Shown: positions 10,168 to 22,300 of the stretch, in pieces
Layout: each line of letters opens with the position of its first letter
Position numbering within the stretch: position 1 is the first letter of the stretch
Origin: Bipalium vagum
Taxonomy: Eukaryota > Platyhelminthes > Tricladida > Geoplanidae
Assembly: GCA_037834085.1 (NCBI GenBank)
Contig: JBBMKC010176556.1
Coordinates: 1-25,803 of the forward strand
Reading direction: 5' to 3'
Length of the DNA: 25,803 nucleotides
Notes under the pieces: model-generated
The model's database searches: none
Told to the model about the DNA's origin: nothing
The model's input: the letters and a program-made list of their open reading frames with translations, nothing else
Program-made: the position numbers and the translations under genes

Positions 10168-13100
10168 GTAACTTTCTTTTTTGCGTTTTATGTTTACTCT
10201 CCTTGTATTTGAGAATTTTTCAGAATTTTGTTATAATTGAATTTATTGATACAATCATATGATAATTATGTTTCTTAAAGTGTGCGGAGTCTAAACGTGA
10301 TAATATCATTGACATGAAGATGAGCCAGAGAAAACTGGAACTAAGACGTGATTAAAAATTTTTCAGATAAAGTGAATTATAATTAGCAATAATAAATAGT
10401 GAAACTATAATTCACTTTGTATATTGTTTGTTCTATATATCAATTTGTGACTGTTAATATTTATTTATGAAAAAAAATTAGAAAATCACTTTAAAATTAT
10501 ATATTATTTAGTTTTTAATAAATAAAATCAGTCATAAGTCTATTTTCATTTGATTAGATAATCTATCAAATTCAAAAAACTCTACTTTTGATATTTTTAT
10601 TATTGTTATTATTTATTATTATTATTATTATTATTTGACCGTGTTTTTATTATTATAATTATATTATCTTTAGTATTATAATCAAGCTTAGGCTCTTATA
10701 AATTTGGTGGAAATTAAATCTTTAAATTTACAGATGCCTGAAGATAAAGTGATATCAGAATCTCAGAATTCGCAGAATGTAAGATTTTTTATTTCTTTGG
10801 TTATATTTTTATTAAGCATGGTTAATTGTTCAGAAATAAGTTCAATATTTCAAGTTTTAGAAAATTTTATTCTAATTCAATGTTTAGATTCTTAAAAATC
10901 AATCAATAACTGATAGCATATAAGAAACATTTACTTGTATGGCAGATTTTAAATTTTATCGATTTTCTTCAGTGAATTTGACTAATAAAAGGGCTTTTCT
11001 TAGAAAATCATTTTTGAAATTATTTTTTTCATTTTTTTTGAAAAATTTTTGTTTATTGTGAAGAAAATTGATATCCTATAAAATATTTTGATGTCATCAT
11101 ATTTAAATCAAGATGTTAAAAATCCATAAATTTTACGTAACAACAAAGCATGGGAATATAGAAATAAATTAAATTATCATATAAGATTTTCAATTCTTTA
11201 TTTTGTAATTTTTTGATTAATTTAATTAGTGGTTTGATTTAACAATTTTTTCTTATTAGAATTTTACATTATATACCTTAAAATTTAGATTTGTTAATTT
11301 ATTTTATATATTTATTAAACTTATTAACATTTTTTGATAGTTTAACTTATGATTTTCTAGTTAAAATTCTAGTAGTATGACAAAAACTCCTTATTACGAG
11401 GATAAATCAAACATTTCCGATAATGATCGAATAAAATTAAATTTTAAAAACTGATTTTGCAAATATTCAGATCAAGATTTAGAAATATATTTTTCACTTA
11501 GTCTTTATTTGGGGGAGGTTTTACTTAACTTTTTAAATTCTGTAAACGTTAATACAAAATATTAGTTTATTTAAAATTTTTACATTAAAATACATTTTTA
11601 AGTTTGTTGAGAAATTTTAGCTTCTTTGACTAACATGTTTTTGATTTTTTAGGTTTAATTTTTAACCTAAATATGATATGAAGCTGTTATCAAATTTTAC
11701 CTAAACAGATAAATATGAAATGAAAATACACATCAAAATATTATGATGGTGCATATGAAATGTCTTTTTGCATATAATTTTTAGCTGTCAAAAATAACTG
11801 AGATAATTTTAAAGTCCCCTCATAATATATCCATTTTCCAACTTTTGACCTTACAAATCGAAATAAGACACGCAAAGCTGTTGTATGTCTTTCCAATTTC
11901 GCATAATGTTTGGCAAGATTATTGACCAATTAAACTCTTCAAAACGTTGTTGTCAAGACTGTTTCCAGGTCTACCTCATGGTTTTTTTTCAAGGCTTGAT
12001 TTGTCAGATCTGTATTTTTCAAACCAACGTTGAATTGTCCGAATAGAAACTATATGATCCCCATGCACTTTTTGAAGATTCATACTTGTTGTCACATTAT
12101 TTCCAAATAGGAACTCGAGATGAATATCATAATCAATTCATAATTATCCATTTTTTCAGAAAAAATTAAATATGGCAAGCTAAAATTCAAATTTACAATC
12201 AATAACATTATTAAAACAAATATCATGTATTACCTTGTTAATATATTATTTATTTTATGAGATCTTATTTATTTCAAAAATGCAATTAAAAAAGGCATTT
12301 CATATGCACCAACATAATATTAACTTTAGTTGATTGGAGGTCATAAGATAATTTCTTTGGAATGTTGTCAAATTCAAAATTTGGACTTGTTTAAAAATAT
12401 TTTGAAAATAGTTGTTTCCTGATTGTTTTAAAGACCATGTCTTAACATTTGATTTAGGTAATTGGAATATCACATGTCAATATGCTTACAGTATGATTTT
12501 CATCATTTAACTCTTAAAGAATTTAGGACCTGTAGAAAGAAAATTTATTTTTAAAAATAAATACTTTATGAAAATTTTGATTTTTTTTGTATCAAATAAA
12601 TGTAATTATATATAATATATTTCTTCTTAAAATTACTCTTTCGTCATCTCTTTTGTTCGTTGTACTACACAATATTTTTAGATTCTTTTAACTTTTTAAA
12701 TATTTTCAGTTTTATTTTTCATTATGAAAAAAATTAAAATTTTCAAATCAATATTTCAGAAAACCTCTGCAAATAATGTGCAGACCGTAGCGATGAATGA
12801 AAATGTTAGCAGCGATAAATTGAAAGACTTTGAAATTTATCAAAGTCTGTCACAGCATAATAATTCCAGAAGTTGTTATTTTAGTGAGATCTGATATTTT
12901 CGTTTAAAAACTTTTTGATCAGATTTGAAAAATGAAGATTTCTGTTATAAATCGGACAAAGATTATAATCAACCTTGTGGTGATATATATGACGACGATG
13001 ATGATAACTTTAAATCGATGCCAATCGATAGTGCCGGACGGGATTGGTATAAGAATATTAGTTTCATTAAAGTGTGTCTTGATATGCTGTGGTTAAATTC

Positions 13101-13293
13101 TTCCCCACAACCATGGAATAAAAATTCAAGAAGTCGATCTCAATCATCGAATTATTCGAGTGATCGTGAAAAGTTGCGAAGATCTTATGACTCTGGTTCA
13201 AGCTTCAACAATAGTTCTAATTCTTATAACGTTACGAAGCCACCTACTTCTCAAAGTTTTCAAATTATTTCGAATAAGTATGAATATTTATTG

Positions 13294-13332
<39 letters not shown>

Positions 13333-16300
13333 ACACTGATAAAATTAAATATAGATTGAAAAAATGGTATCTTAAAATAATGCCATATTGTAATGAGAAA
13401 AAACAAAATAATTTTTAAAAATGATGTGTGATTTCGAAAATCATAAAAATTAAATTATTCAATGTCTTTAAAATTCGTTTTTTGAAATATTCTTTTTTTA
13501 TTCAACTGTATTAAATACTGTTTTTTCAAAAGACATTGATAATTTTAAATGTACACCAAAACTATGATCTTTCCCTGATGCAAAGATCATAGTTTTTAAA
13601 TTAAAGAGATCATTTTATTTTAGTTTTATGGAAATAATAAAAATCTGTACATTAAATATCCCTGAGGTTACTATAGTTTAAATTTAGAGGCATTACGACC
13701 ATTTTTTGTAAAAATGATTATATATTATTATTTTTTATTATTAATTACATTACATTGTTGTTTCTTTTTATTTATTGATATAAATTGAAATTATTTTTGT
13801 AATTTTTTAAATTATAAATTTATTGTTTATTCATTTATTGATTTACTTTAATTTGCCATTCATTTGTCAATATCATAAAATTATCTATTTTCCATTTTAG
13901 TACCAAAGTTTAAAGAAATAAAAGAAAAAATGTGATCAAAAAGTGTAATTAAAATATTTTTATAATCATTCATTAATTCAAATTATTATAATTTTAAAGT
14001 TTATTGATTTATTTTGATTTTGTTAATTACTTTGTAAGAATGTGAAGACTAAATTTTTTGTTTTGACTAAGTTTAATTTTAAAATATTGTGCTATTTTGA
14101 TACTTTAAAACAATTATTTCAGTTTGTCAGATATTAGATTAGTAAAAAGATTAATTTTTGTAACCATTTTTCCGATTGATAAATTGCTTATATGAGGAAA
14201 TTAACGGATTATTCCTTATTCCAGTAAATATTACATTGATTACAAATTTCCTTCGAACTCGCTACAAAATACTGGATCGAAAACCGATAATATTTCATTT
14301 GACGTATCCTCTACAAGAATACCTGTTAAACTTTCAAGTTTCAATCAGAATGCTTCCGAATTAAATGGAGTGAAATCTTGGTCACTGGACCATGTTACAA
14401 CATTTCCGATGACTTTAAATGACGGTTCTCTAATTCAAAAGTGGTGGAAAGGAAATATTCGGTTTAAATTAATTTCCCAAGATATATCGAAAGTTTGTTT
14501 GAAAATTAATATATTTAATCTTTGATTTAAACTATTAATCAATACTTATTTAACAATTTAAATTTGTTATGTCCAAGAATGAATGATTTTTAAGTAAATA
14601 ATAAAATAGAATTTGTCAATCCAAAATCAGAACTTATCATAAATATGATGTATTTTTCTTTAAAATTATGAAAATGCGACATTAATAAATTAGACAATAT
14701 TTTTATAAACTGGTCTTTATTATTATTTGTATTTTTATTATTAAACAAAGAAATTAATATAACATGAATTAATCAGAAATTGATTTTTTAAAACTTTTAT
14801 TATTAATTAATTAAATTTTGCTAATTATAATAATTATTACCAAGGCAACGATTTATTTGTCCATGTCCACTAAAGGTAAGCCTTTAATGGTTGGATTTTA
14901 CTGTTCTTTTTAAAGTAATCAGAGATTTTTACACAAGATGAAGAGATTTAACCATATTCATATCCTATTTATCTAGATCGATTGACAAAGTCAATTTGAT
15001 ATTTCTGTTTGTTAGTCGACCTTTCTTGTTCATCAGACTTGATTTCTTCCAATATTTGAAAATATTTAGATTAAAATTATTAATAATTTAAATATAAAAT
15101 TAAATAATGTCAACAATAAGATGTAGAGTGAAATCTTTGTAATACTCATAGAAACTATTAGGTGTGCGAATAAGTAGCCGGAATCCGACAATCTTTCACA
15201 GTTTTAAAATGCTTGGTAGTACATAAATAATATATATGTTGTTTTAAAATATCAATATTTATCTTCCAAAGTTAAATATAAGAATGATTTGTTTAAATAT
15301 TCTTCTTTAATTAAGAGTTAGAAAAAGCAGCATTTGCGGGAAGTTTTGTTAGAATACTTTTTCTCCAAGAAGACTGCTGCTGAAAGTCGCCGTTTATTAA
15401 AGGGAACATATGGGAAAGATGCTTTGTCAAAAACACAATGTTTTGAATGGTTTCATTGGTTAAAAAGCATCAAAGGCGATGATCAATTTGGGCACCCGAA
15501 AAAGTTCGATGATGAAGAATTGAAGACTTTTCTCAACCAAGATTCATGTCAATATCATTGGGAGTCGATCGTTTTACCATGGGAATGATTCAAAAACTAG
15601 GAAGATGTGTGCCATACGAATTGAGACCGAAAAACCTAGAACGTCGTTTGTGTATCTGTGAACAATTGCTTCAACGTCAAAGACAAAAATCCTTCTTGTC
15701 TTGTATTGTAACGAGCGATGAAAAATGGATATACTACAGTAATCCTAAGCGAAAAAGATCATGGGGAGAGTCCAGACATACCTCTACATCGACGGCCAAG
15801 CGAAACACTCATGGTCAAAAGGCCATGCTATCCAATTGGTGGGATCAGATAGGTATACTATGTTATGAATTATTGCAACCAAAGGAGATCACTATCAACT
15901 CAAATAAAGAAAAAGCGACCATATTATGCCGAAAGGCATGATAACATTATTTTGTTACATGACAATGCTTGGCCGCATGTTTCGAAATTAGTTACTACAT
16001 ACATAGAAACCCTTTGATGGGAAATCATACCCATCCGTATAACCCAGATATCGCTCCCACCTGTTACGTTTACTTATCGATTACCACCTGTTCCGTTCCA
16101 TATCGCATAGTCTATATCAGGGCTTCTTAAACTTTTTTATATATCGACCCCCTTCAAGCTTATGAAATTTTAAACGACCCCCTCCTCCATATAATGAAAT
16201 ATATATTAACCATAGATGTAGATGTAATATCGCACTATTTTACAATGTAAATAAAATAATGATTAAAGAATACGTACTCATTCATTTCACTCTAGATGAC

Positions 16301-19300
16301 CAGCAGTTTCGTTCTTATGATGACACCATAAAATGGCTTGATTTGGATCTCCTCATAAAATCAGGAATTTTATCAACTAAATAAATAACCGGATTTTCTT
16401 GAAGAAATACTTAAGAAAAAAAACTAAAGTTAATAATATTTATTATAGGAATTAAAAACATTTTTTGTTAGAAGTATTTTTCACCTGTTGCCACCACTTT
16501 CTCCAATATATCAAGTGGGCAACGGATACCATTTTGAAAAAAAATCCTGATTTTATGAAGAGATCCAAGAATGGAGCCATTTTATGGTGTCATCATAAGA
16601 ATGAAACTGCTGGTCACCTAGACTATGCAACATGGAACGAAACAGGCGGTAATTGATAAGTAATCGTAACAAGTGGGAACGATATTTGGGGAATACGGTG
16701 GGTGAGGTATGATTTCCCCTTTATTCCCACGATTTTTCAAAATGGAATACCTTGCCCACCTGAAATATTGGAGAAAGTGGTGGCAACTGATGGACAATAC
16801 TTCTAACAAAAAATGTGTTTAATTCCTTATAATAAATATTATTAACTTTAGTTTTTTCTTCTTAATTATTTCTTCAAAAAAATCCGGTTATTTATTCACA
16901 AACCCAATATTATGATACGAATGCATTATATTCATGATGTCTGACTTTGCTGTTACCCACTGAAAAATTAGAGATTCTAAAAATTTAAACTACAAAAAAA
17001 ACCACTAACGATAAAATTAGTTTTATTTATGAAGTTGATTTAAAACATCCAAAAGAATTATGAAATTCAGCAAAATATTTTCCATCTTGTCCCAAAAAAT
17101 AAAAATAGAAGATACTTTATTATCAAATTTTCAAAATAGATATTAATCTGAATATTTTAATGAAAAATTAATGTTTACACAATTTGATAAGAATATGGAA
17201 TATTATATATAAAACTGCACTTTCTCTATTTTTGTTATCCGGCTTGCTTTTTATTGTACTTTATCTAGAACCAGAAGAAAAGTATATATTGGTAATCAAT
17301 TAATTAAATTAAAGACTTATATTTAAAATTATTTCTCACAAATTATGAGGAAGATAATTAAAATTATGATATTTTACATTTTAACAATTGTCATAAAAAC
17401 GAATGAATTTTCACGTTTTATTGTATACTAACAATATTTTGGCCATTATCATTAAAAATTGAATAATTTCTTTTGAATTTTTACCATCTTACAAAATTTG
17501 GAATTCTTGTCATAGTTTTCTTATACGACCGATTAAAGTTTGTATTCTGACACCCAATCACAGAAAGAAACTGTTGTTGGAATAGGAGTTGTACCGTTAC
17601 GCAATATTATATCAACCAACAACTTTTACCGACTGATACCGATACGATTGCCTCGAAGCAAATTGACGCGTAACAATGCTAGAGTAATTATTGGATCGCT
17701 GGCTCTCAGGACATCAATGATATTATCTAAAACAGACATCACTTTTCCATCCGATTCTAGATCACAGATTCAGGTAGCATCAGAATCAAAGAACAAATGT
17801 AAAAGTTATATTTATTCATTAATATTAATGTAAATTGAAAGTTTATAATTCTATCAATCCATATTTTTTAAAAATTCAAATTTTAATCAATTTTTTTAAA
17901 TTTAGAATTAATTTTCAATAAAATATTTTTAAGATATTAATTTAATATTTATGTATTTATTTTTTATTTTAAAAACGTGAAATAAAAGCATCACCAATGA
18001 AAATTTTTGGGAATAACTGAAAATTATATTTATTGAATTAATAAACGATGCTATTATTCTTTACTTTTTATACATAATATTCGTTTCATTTTCTCAAGCC
18101 GATCCTTAAATAATTTATTCCACTCTAAACTTAGTATTCTGAAAATGTGTGACAGTCTGATAATGTGGAATGCCTGTAAACCATATCTGATCAATACGAA
18201 TCACATATTTATTTTTATTATTAAAATATTTAGTATAATTGCGTAGTTTTTCATTCGACATTCTTTCAATTCTTTTTTGAACATGAACTATGAACCACTT
18301 GTTTTACTTTATCGCTTTTTATGAACTATGAATAGCTATTTATTTACTTAATTAAAAAATCATCTAAAGGAATGGTTATGAGATGAATAGATTTTTCTGC
18401 AAATATGGAAACTATTTTTGGAAGTGCATCGATATCAGCTGGTAAAATTTCTCATTGTGATTTTCTCATTTTTATGAATATATTCCTGATTCTACAATGA
18501 CAATGAAGCAACCATGTTTTGAGGTTCCTTTAGTAAATTATTTGAATTTTGACACTTCTATGTGTAGATTACACTTTAGATTATGTTGTATACATCGGGA
18601 AAAAGGTTTCGCTAGCCTTAGAACTTATGAAACGTATTTAAACCTAAGATTTTTTCAGTTATGTTTAAATCTCATCAAATTTTATTCGGAGACCTTTAAG
18701 TGATGAGTTTCAAATTTTCATTTAACAACAAATTTTGATCTAAAACTTATTTTTTGATTTATCGCACAGAAAAACTCGTTGACATTTAAATTGGTCAATT
18801 CAATATGTTATGAATATGATTCTAGTATATTTTACAAGAAGATGAAAATTTTTATCCATTACATATGAAAACTAAGTAGAGTATGTCCCATAAATACTTG
18901 TGAAATTAAATTTTGCTTATCATTACAAGAAAAATATAAAGAACAAAAACCGAAGAATTCCTTATTCTTCCGTATAATACTTGATTAACAAGTTTTAAGA
19001 ACAGGATCTCTGTTGCGAAAAAGTCCACCAAACAGAAAATAAATTCAATGCAATATTGAGGGTATTGGAAGTATAACACCAATAACGTCTGTAGGTTCAC
19101 TGGACGTTATTGGTTTTTTAAATTCACAAGTATTTATGGGACATATACTATATTTCAAGCAATCTAGATCAAAATGGAAAATAGGAATTGTTTGAATTTT
19201 TATTATTAAAAAGGATTCAATGATTTCTTTGATGGAATGAGTCACTTTTAGTTGATCACTAATAAAATATTAGGTTGTATCATAAAATGTCCAATTTCAA

Positions 19301-22300
19301 AAGATAATTTTTGCAAATGTCTTACAATAATTTCTAGTGAAATTGAAGAAATATATTATATTAAATATGGTATTTTCATATTTGTTCAAATAATCCAAAA
19401 AAATCTCAGGAATAGCACACAAACTGACAAATAAAAAATTTACATAGTTATAAAAATGAAAATTATGATATGCAGATTCTGAAGATGGTGAAAACAGAAA
19501 TTTAGCATTCAGCAAAGATACAGTTAATTAGATGATGTATTTGAAATTTGAAAAAGGTTGCGAACCCCGATAAAATGCAGACCATGGTCGATGCAGAATA
19601 CTTCATGAAAATGACGATTAAAATTTTAATTCAAATGTTCAGGATTTGGCCAAAGTATTCATTGTTAATCTCAAGACAATTACAAAACATTGAAAGAGAT
19701 TTGTTAGATTAAAATTTTTTCAATAATGAGTTACGCATTTATTGAACCAATCACAAAAAAACAAGTGACTTGAAATTTGAAAAATTTTTTAGTTATTTAA
19801 TGAAATGGATCCGTTTTAGTCATCATAAAAAGTGATTAAAAATACGTTTTCTGCAATAACCTAAGATATGCAGCACAATGGGTAAATCTCGACCAATCTC
19901 TGTCCTCGAATCTAAATCTACTATGTATCCCAAAAAATCTGGTGGTCTATGGCTGATCTCATGCACTTTTCACTGATAGATCCTGGCGACACTTATTCAG
20001 CAGACAAGTACTGATTAGATCTAGAAATGATGCACCAAAAATTAAGCACCAAATAGTCAACTGGAAAGGATTAATCTTACTACATACCAATCCATAGTAA
20101 TATGTATGCAAAGACCTTGCAAAAACAAACTGAACTATGGATAAGAAGATTGTGGCTTACTTCTAATTCCGTAGACTTTGCACGAACCAATTATCATTTC
20201 TTTAAAGCACTCCATAATATTCCAGGCAAAGAAATCTTTGAAAATTAGGATCGTATCAAATTGAGTATCTCCGACATCATCAATTCTAGAAAACCAGATT
20301 TTTACAAAAATGGTATTCAAAACCTGGTAATTCGTTGATACAAATGTTTTGAATGCAATGGTGACTATTTTAATTGAAAAAAATATTTCTTATATCTATT
20401 TCATTGTTTTTTCTATTTATCCTGTAATCGGACATTTTATATGACACAACTTAATAAGTTTTGATATAACGATTTATTGAAGAAGCGAATAATTAGATTT
20501 GTAATCATATATTGCGGATTTTCAAAGTCAATAATAATTTAAGACTTGTAAATTCTGTGAAATTTTAAAATAGATATCTTAATACAAAAACTTAAGTTGA
20601 AAATATGTTTAAAAAACACTAAATATTGAAACGTGATTTCTTATATTAAATTATATTATGTTTATTGTTAATTTATAAAATATATGAGCTGTATCATTGC
20701 ACTGAATAAACATTTCAAATATTTAGACTCTCGATCGTTGAAGATATCTCCGAATTCTTATAATAAAAGGAATTTTCAAAAAATATATTCATTATCATCT
20801 CATACCAGTCCCTTACCGGTAGTCTCAACAAAACTCGTAAGAATATTTGATTTCACCATTCTTCTGTGTTACACTGTTTTATTGACAGCAAACACCATTC
20901 ACTCTTGAAAGTTTCTTGTATGTTTCCAACATTAGACATATCAATCCGAAATCAACCAACAATGGATACAAGTCCAGTAATTTTTTTGAGTATTATTTCC
21001 ACATTTAACTAAATTTAATATTGAGCAGTGCGTTATTAATAATATTATTATTATATTTGTTGTTGACATACAATGAAAGTTTAATTTTAAAATTAACTCA
21101 AGTTAAAAACTTTAACAATAAAGTTGGAATAAATAATAATTTAGAATAAAAAATAATTTAATAAATATTTAAAATTACTAAATCTTTATTTTTAATACCT
21201 AAAAAATGAAAGTATGATAAAATAAATATTTTAATAAAATAACATAATTAAATTAAAACAATAATTAATTATAAAGAATTAAAATTTTTCGGTAATTTAA
21301 TTTTTTATATACAGATTTTTGCTATAGATAAAATTATAATAATTAAACCGCTTGATGTTTTAATTATTAACTTCATCAACATATATAGTTAAAAACAACC
21401 TTTAGGTTCGATTTGTTTTAACTGTCTAATTTAATCAACTTTTTCTAAATATTATATATTATATTTATTATATCTTTTCTTCTAAATTCTTGTATTTCTT
21501 CATAAATTAAGTTAAAAATATTTATAGTTAAATTTATATAATATTTTTTAGAAAATTAAAATAATTGGCACCTAAAGGTTATTTTTAACCACATATATGA
21601 TGGAAATGATTTATCAGAAAATATAAATTTAAATAAACAAATAATTAAAAAAGATTTTTTATAGCTAACAAGAGTTGCAATTTGTTTATCATTGGTCGAC
21701 TTCTTTGGGCAACAAATCAAAAAATAAAATCGCCAATTTTATGGGGCACAAGCAAAGTTTCTGAGAATCAGCCGGTTAATGAATTAGAGAATTTCAAATT
21801 GGTCGCAAAATCAACGCTCGTGTTAACAGGAGAAATTTTGGAAAAATTAAAAGACAATTATGCCATATTAGAAGTTTGGGATGTCAGTGGAGAAAAAACC
21901 AAAGAATCTTTGTTTGGATTAGTTAAGATTCCGTTAAATATTTCTTATTTGAGCTTTAAAAATGAAAAAATACGTAATACCATTTTGAACAATGTAGTAA
22001 GTTTTACTTTATTTATTAAAATCTAAAAATAATGATATTATATTTACTTAAATGTTTTCACTATTCTTAACCGCCAAAATAGAGAAGTTGGCGTACTGAT
22101 TGATAATTATTGTATTTATCGGACTACAAAGAGCACAGTTCTTTTGGACAATAACAAATATTTTGACAGAAAAAAATTAAGTCAAATATTTTATTCTTAT
22201 AAGTTATGATTTTCAAAGAATTACACTTTTTGTGATTTTTATGCACTATATTGTCATTGATACATATATTCCTGTTTTCTGGATGTTTGTGTTCATATTG

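Larger units (their letters stand above)
15158..16908 (+). mobile_element. Mariner transposon with both ends, interrupted by two insertions or rearrangements
   Basis: The 5' inverted end TTAGGTGTGCGAATAAGTAG (15158 on, after TA) pairs with a diverged 3' end, CCGGTTATTTATTCACAAAC (from 16884). The transposase frame is broken. Recognisable parts are HLREVLLEYFFSKKTAAES (from about 15334), FGHPKKFDDEELK, IQKLGRCVPYELRPK, TSDEKW (first catalytic Asp, 15718), LLHDNAWPHV (second, 15961), PDIAPTCY (third Asp region) and QQFRSYDDTIKWL. The C-terminus RKWWQ...NTSNKK is at about 16770-16810. The length is 1,751 bp against roughly 1.3 kb for a plain mariner. The excess comes from the hAT-like insert (16118-16289) and the inverted segment (16382-16727). 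It resembles the mauritiana/mellifera side of the family; the subfamily is uncertain. Confidence 0.85.
17799..20726 (+). other. Intron 6 (2.9 kb)
   Basis: Apart from the inverted-repeat element at 18882-19145 and the mariner fragment at about 19795-20375, it is AT-rich. I recognise no exon in it, although small linker exons could be missed. The open frame at 18497-18703 has no protein features. Confidence 0.5.

Noticed and set aside
12925-13359. A separate small gene with a poly-isoleucine end
   Set aside because: The first part fits as an in-frame C2CD3 exon; the isoleucine run is an intronic ATT microsatellite past a usable donor.
14176-14364. Open frame overlapping exon 5
   Set aside because: A different frame of the same sequence carries the C2 domain motifs and fits the splice phases.
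18497-18703. 68-codon + strand frame in intron 6 as a missing exon
   Set aside because: Composition is not C2CD3-like, and no acceptor/donor pair fits the phases of exons 6 and 7.
19045-19245. Short minus-strand frames around 18906-19515
   Set aside because: They run across a non-coding inverted-repeat element and AT-rich intron sequence.
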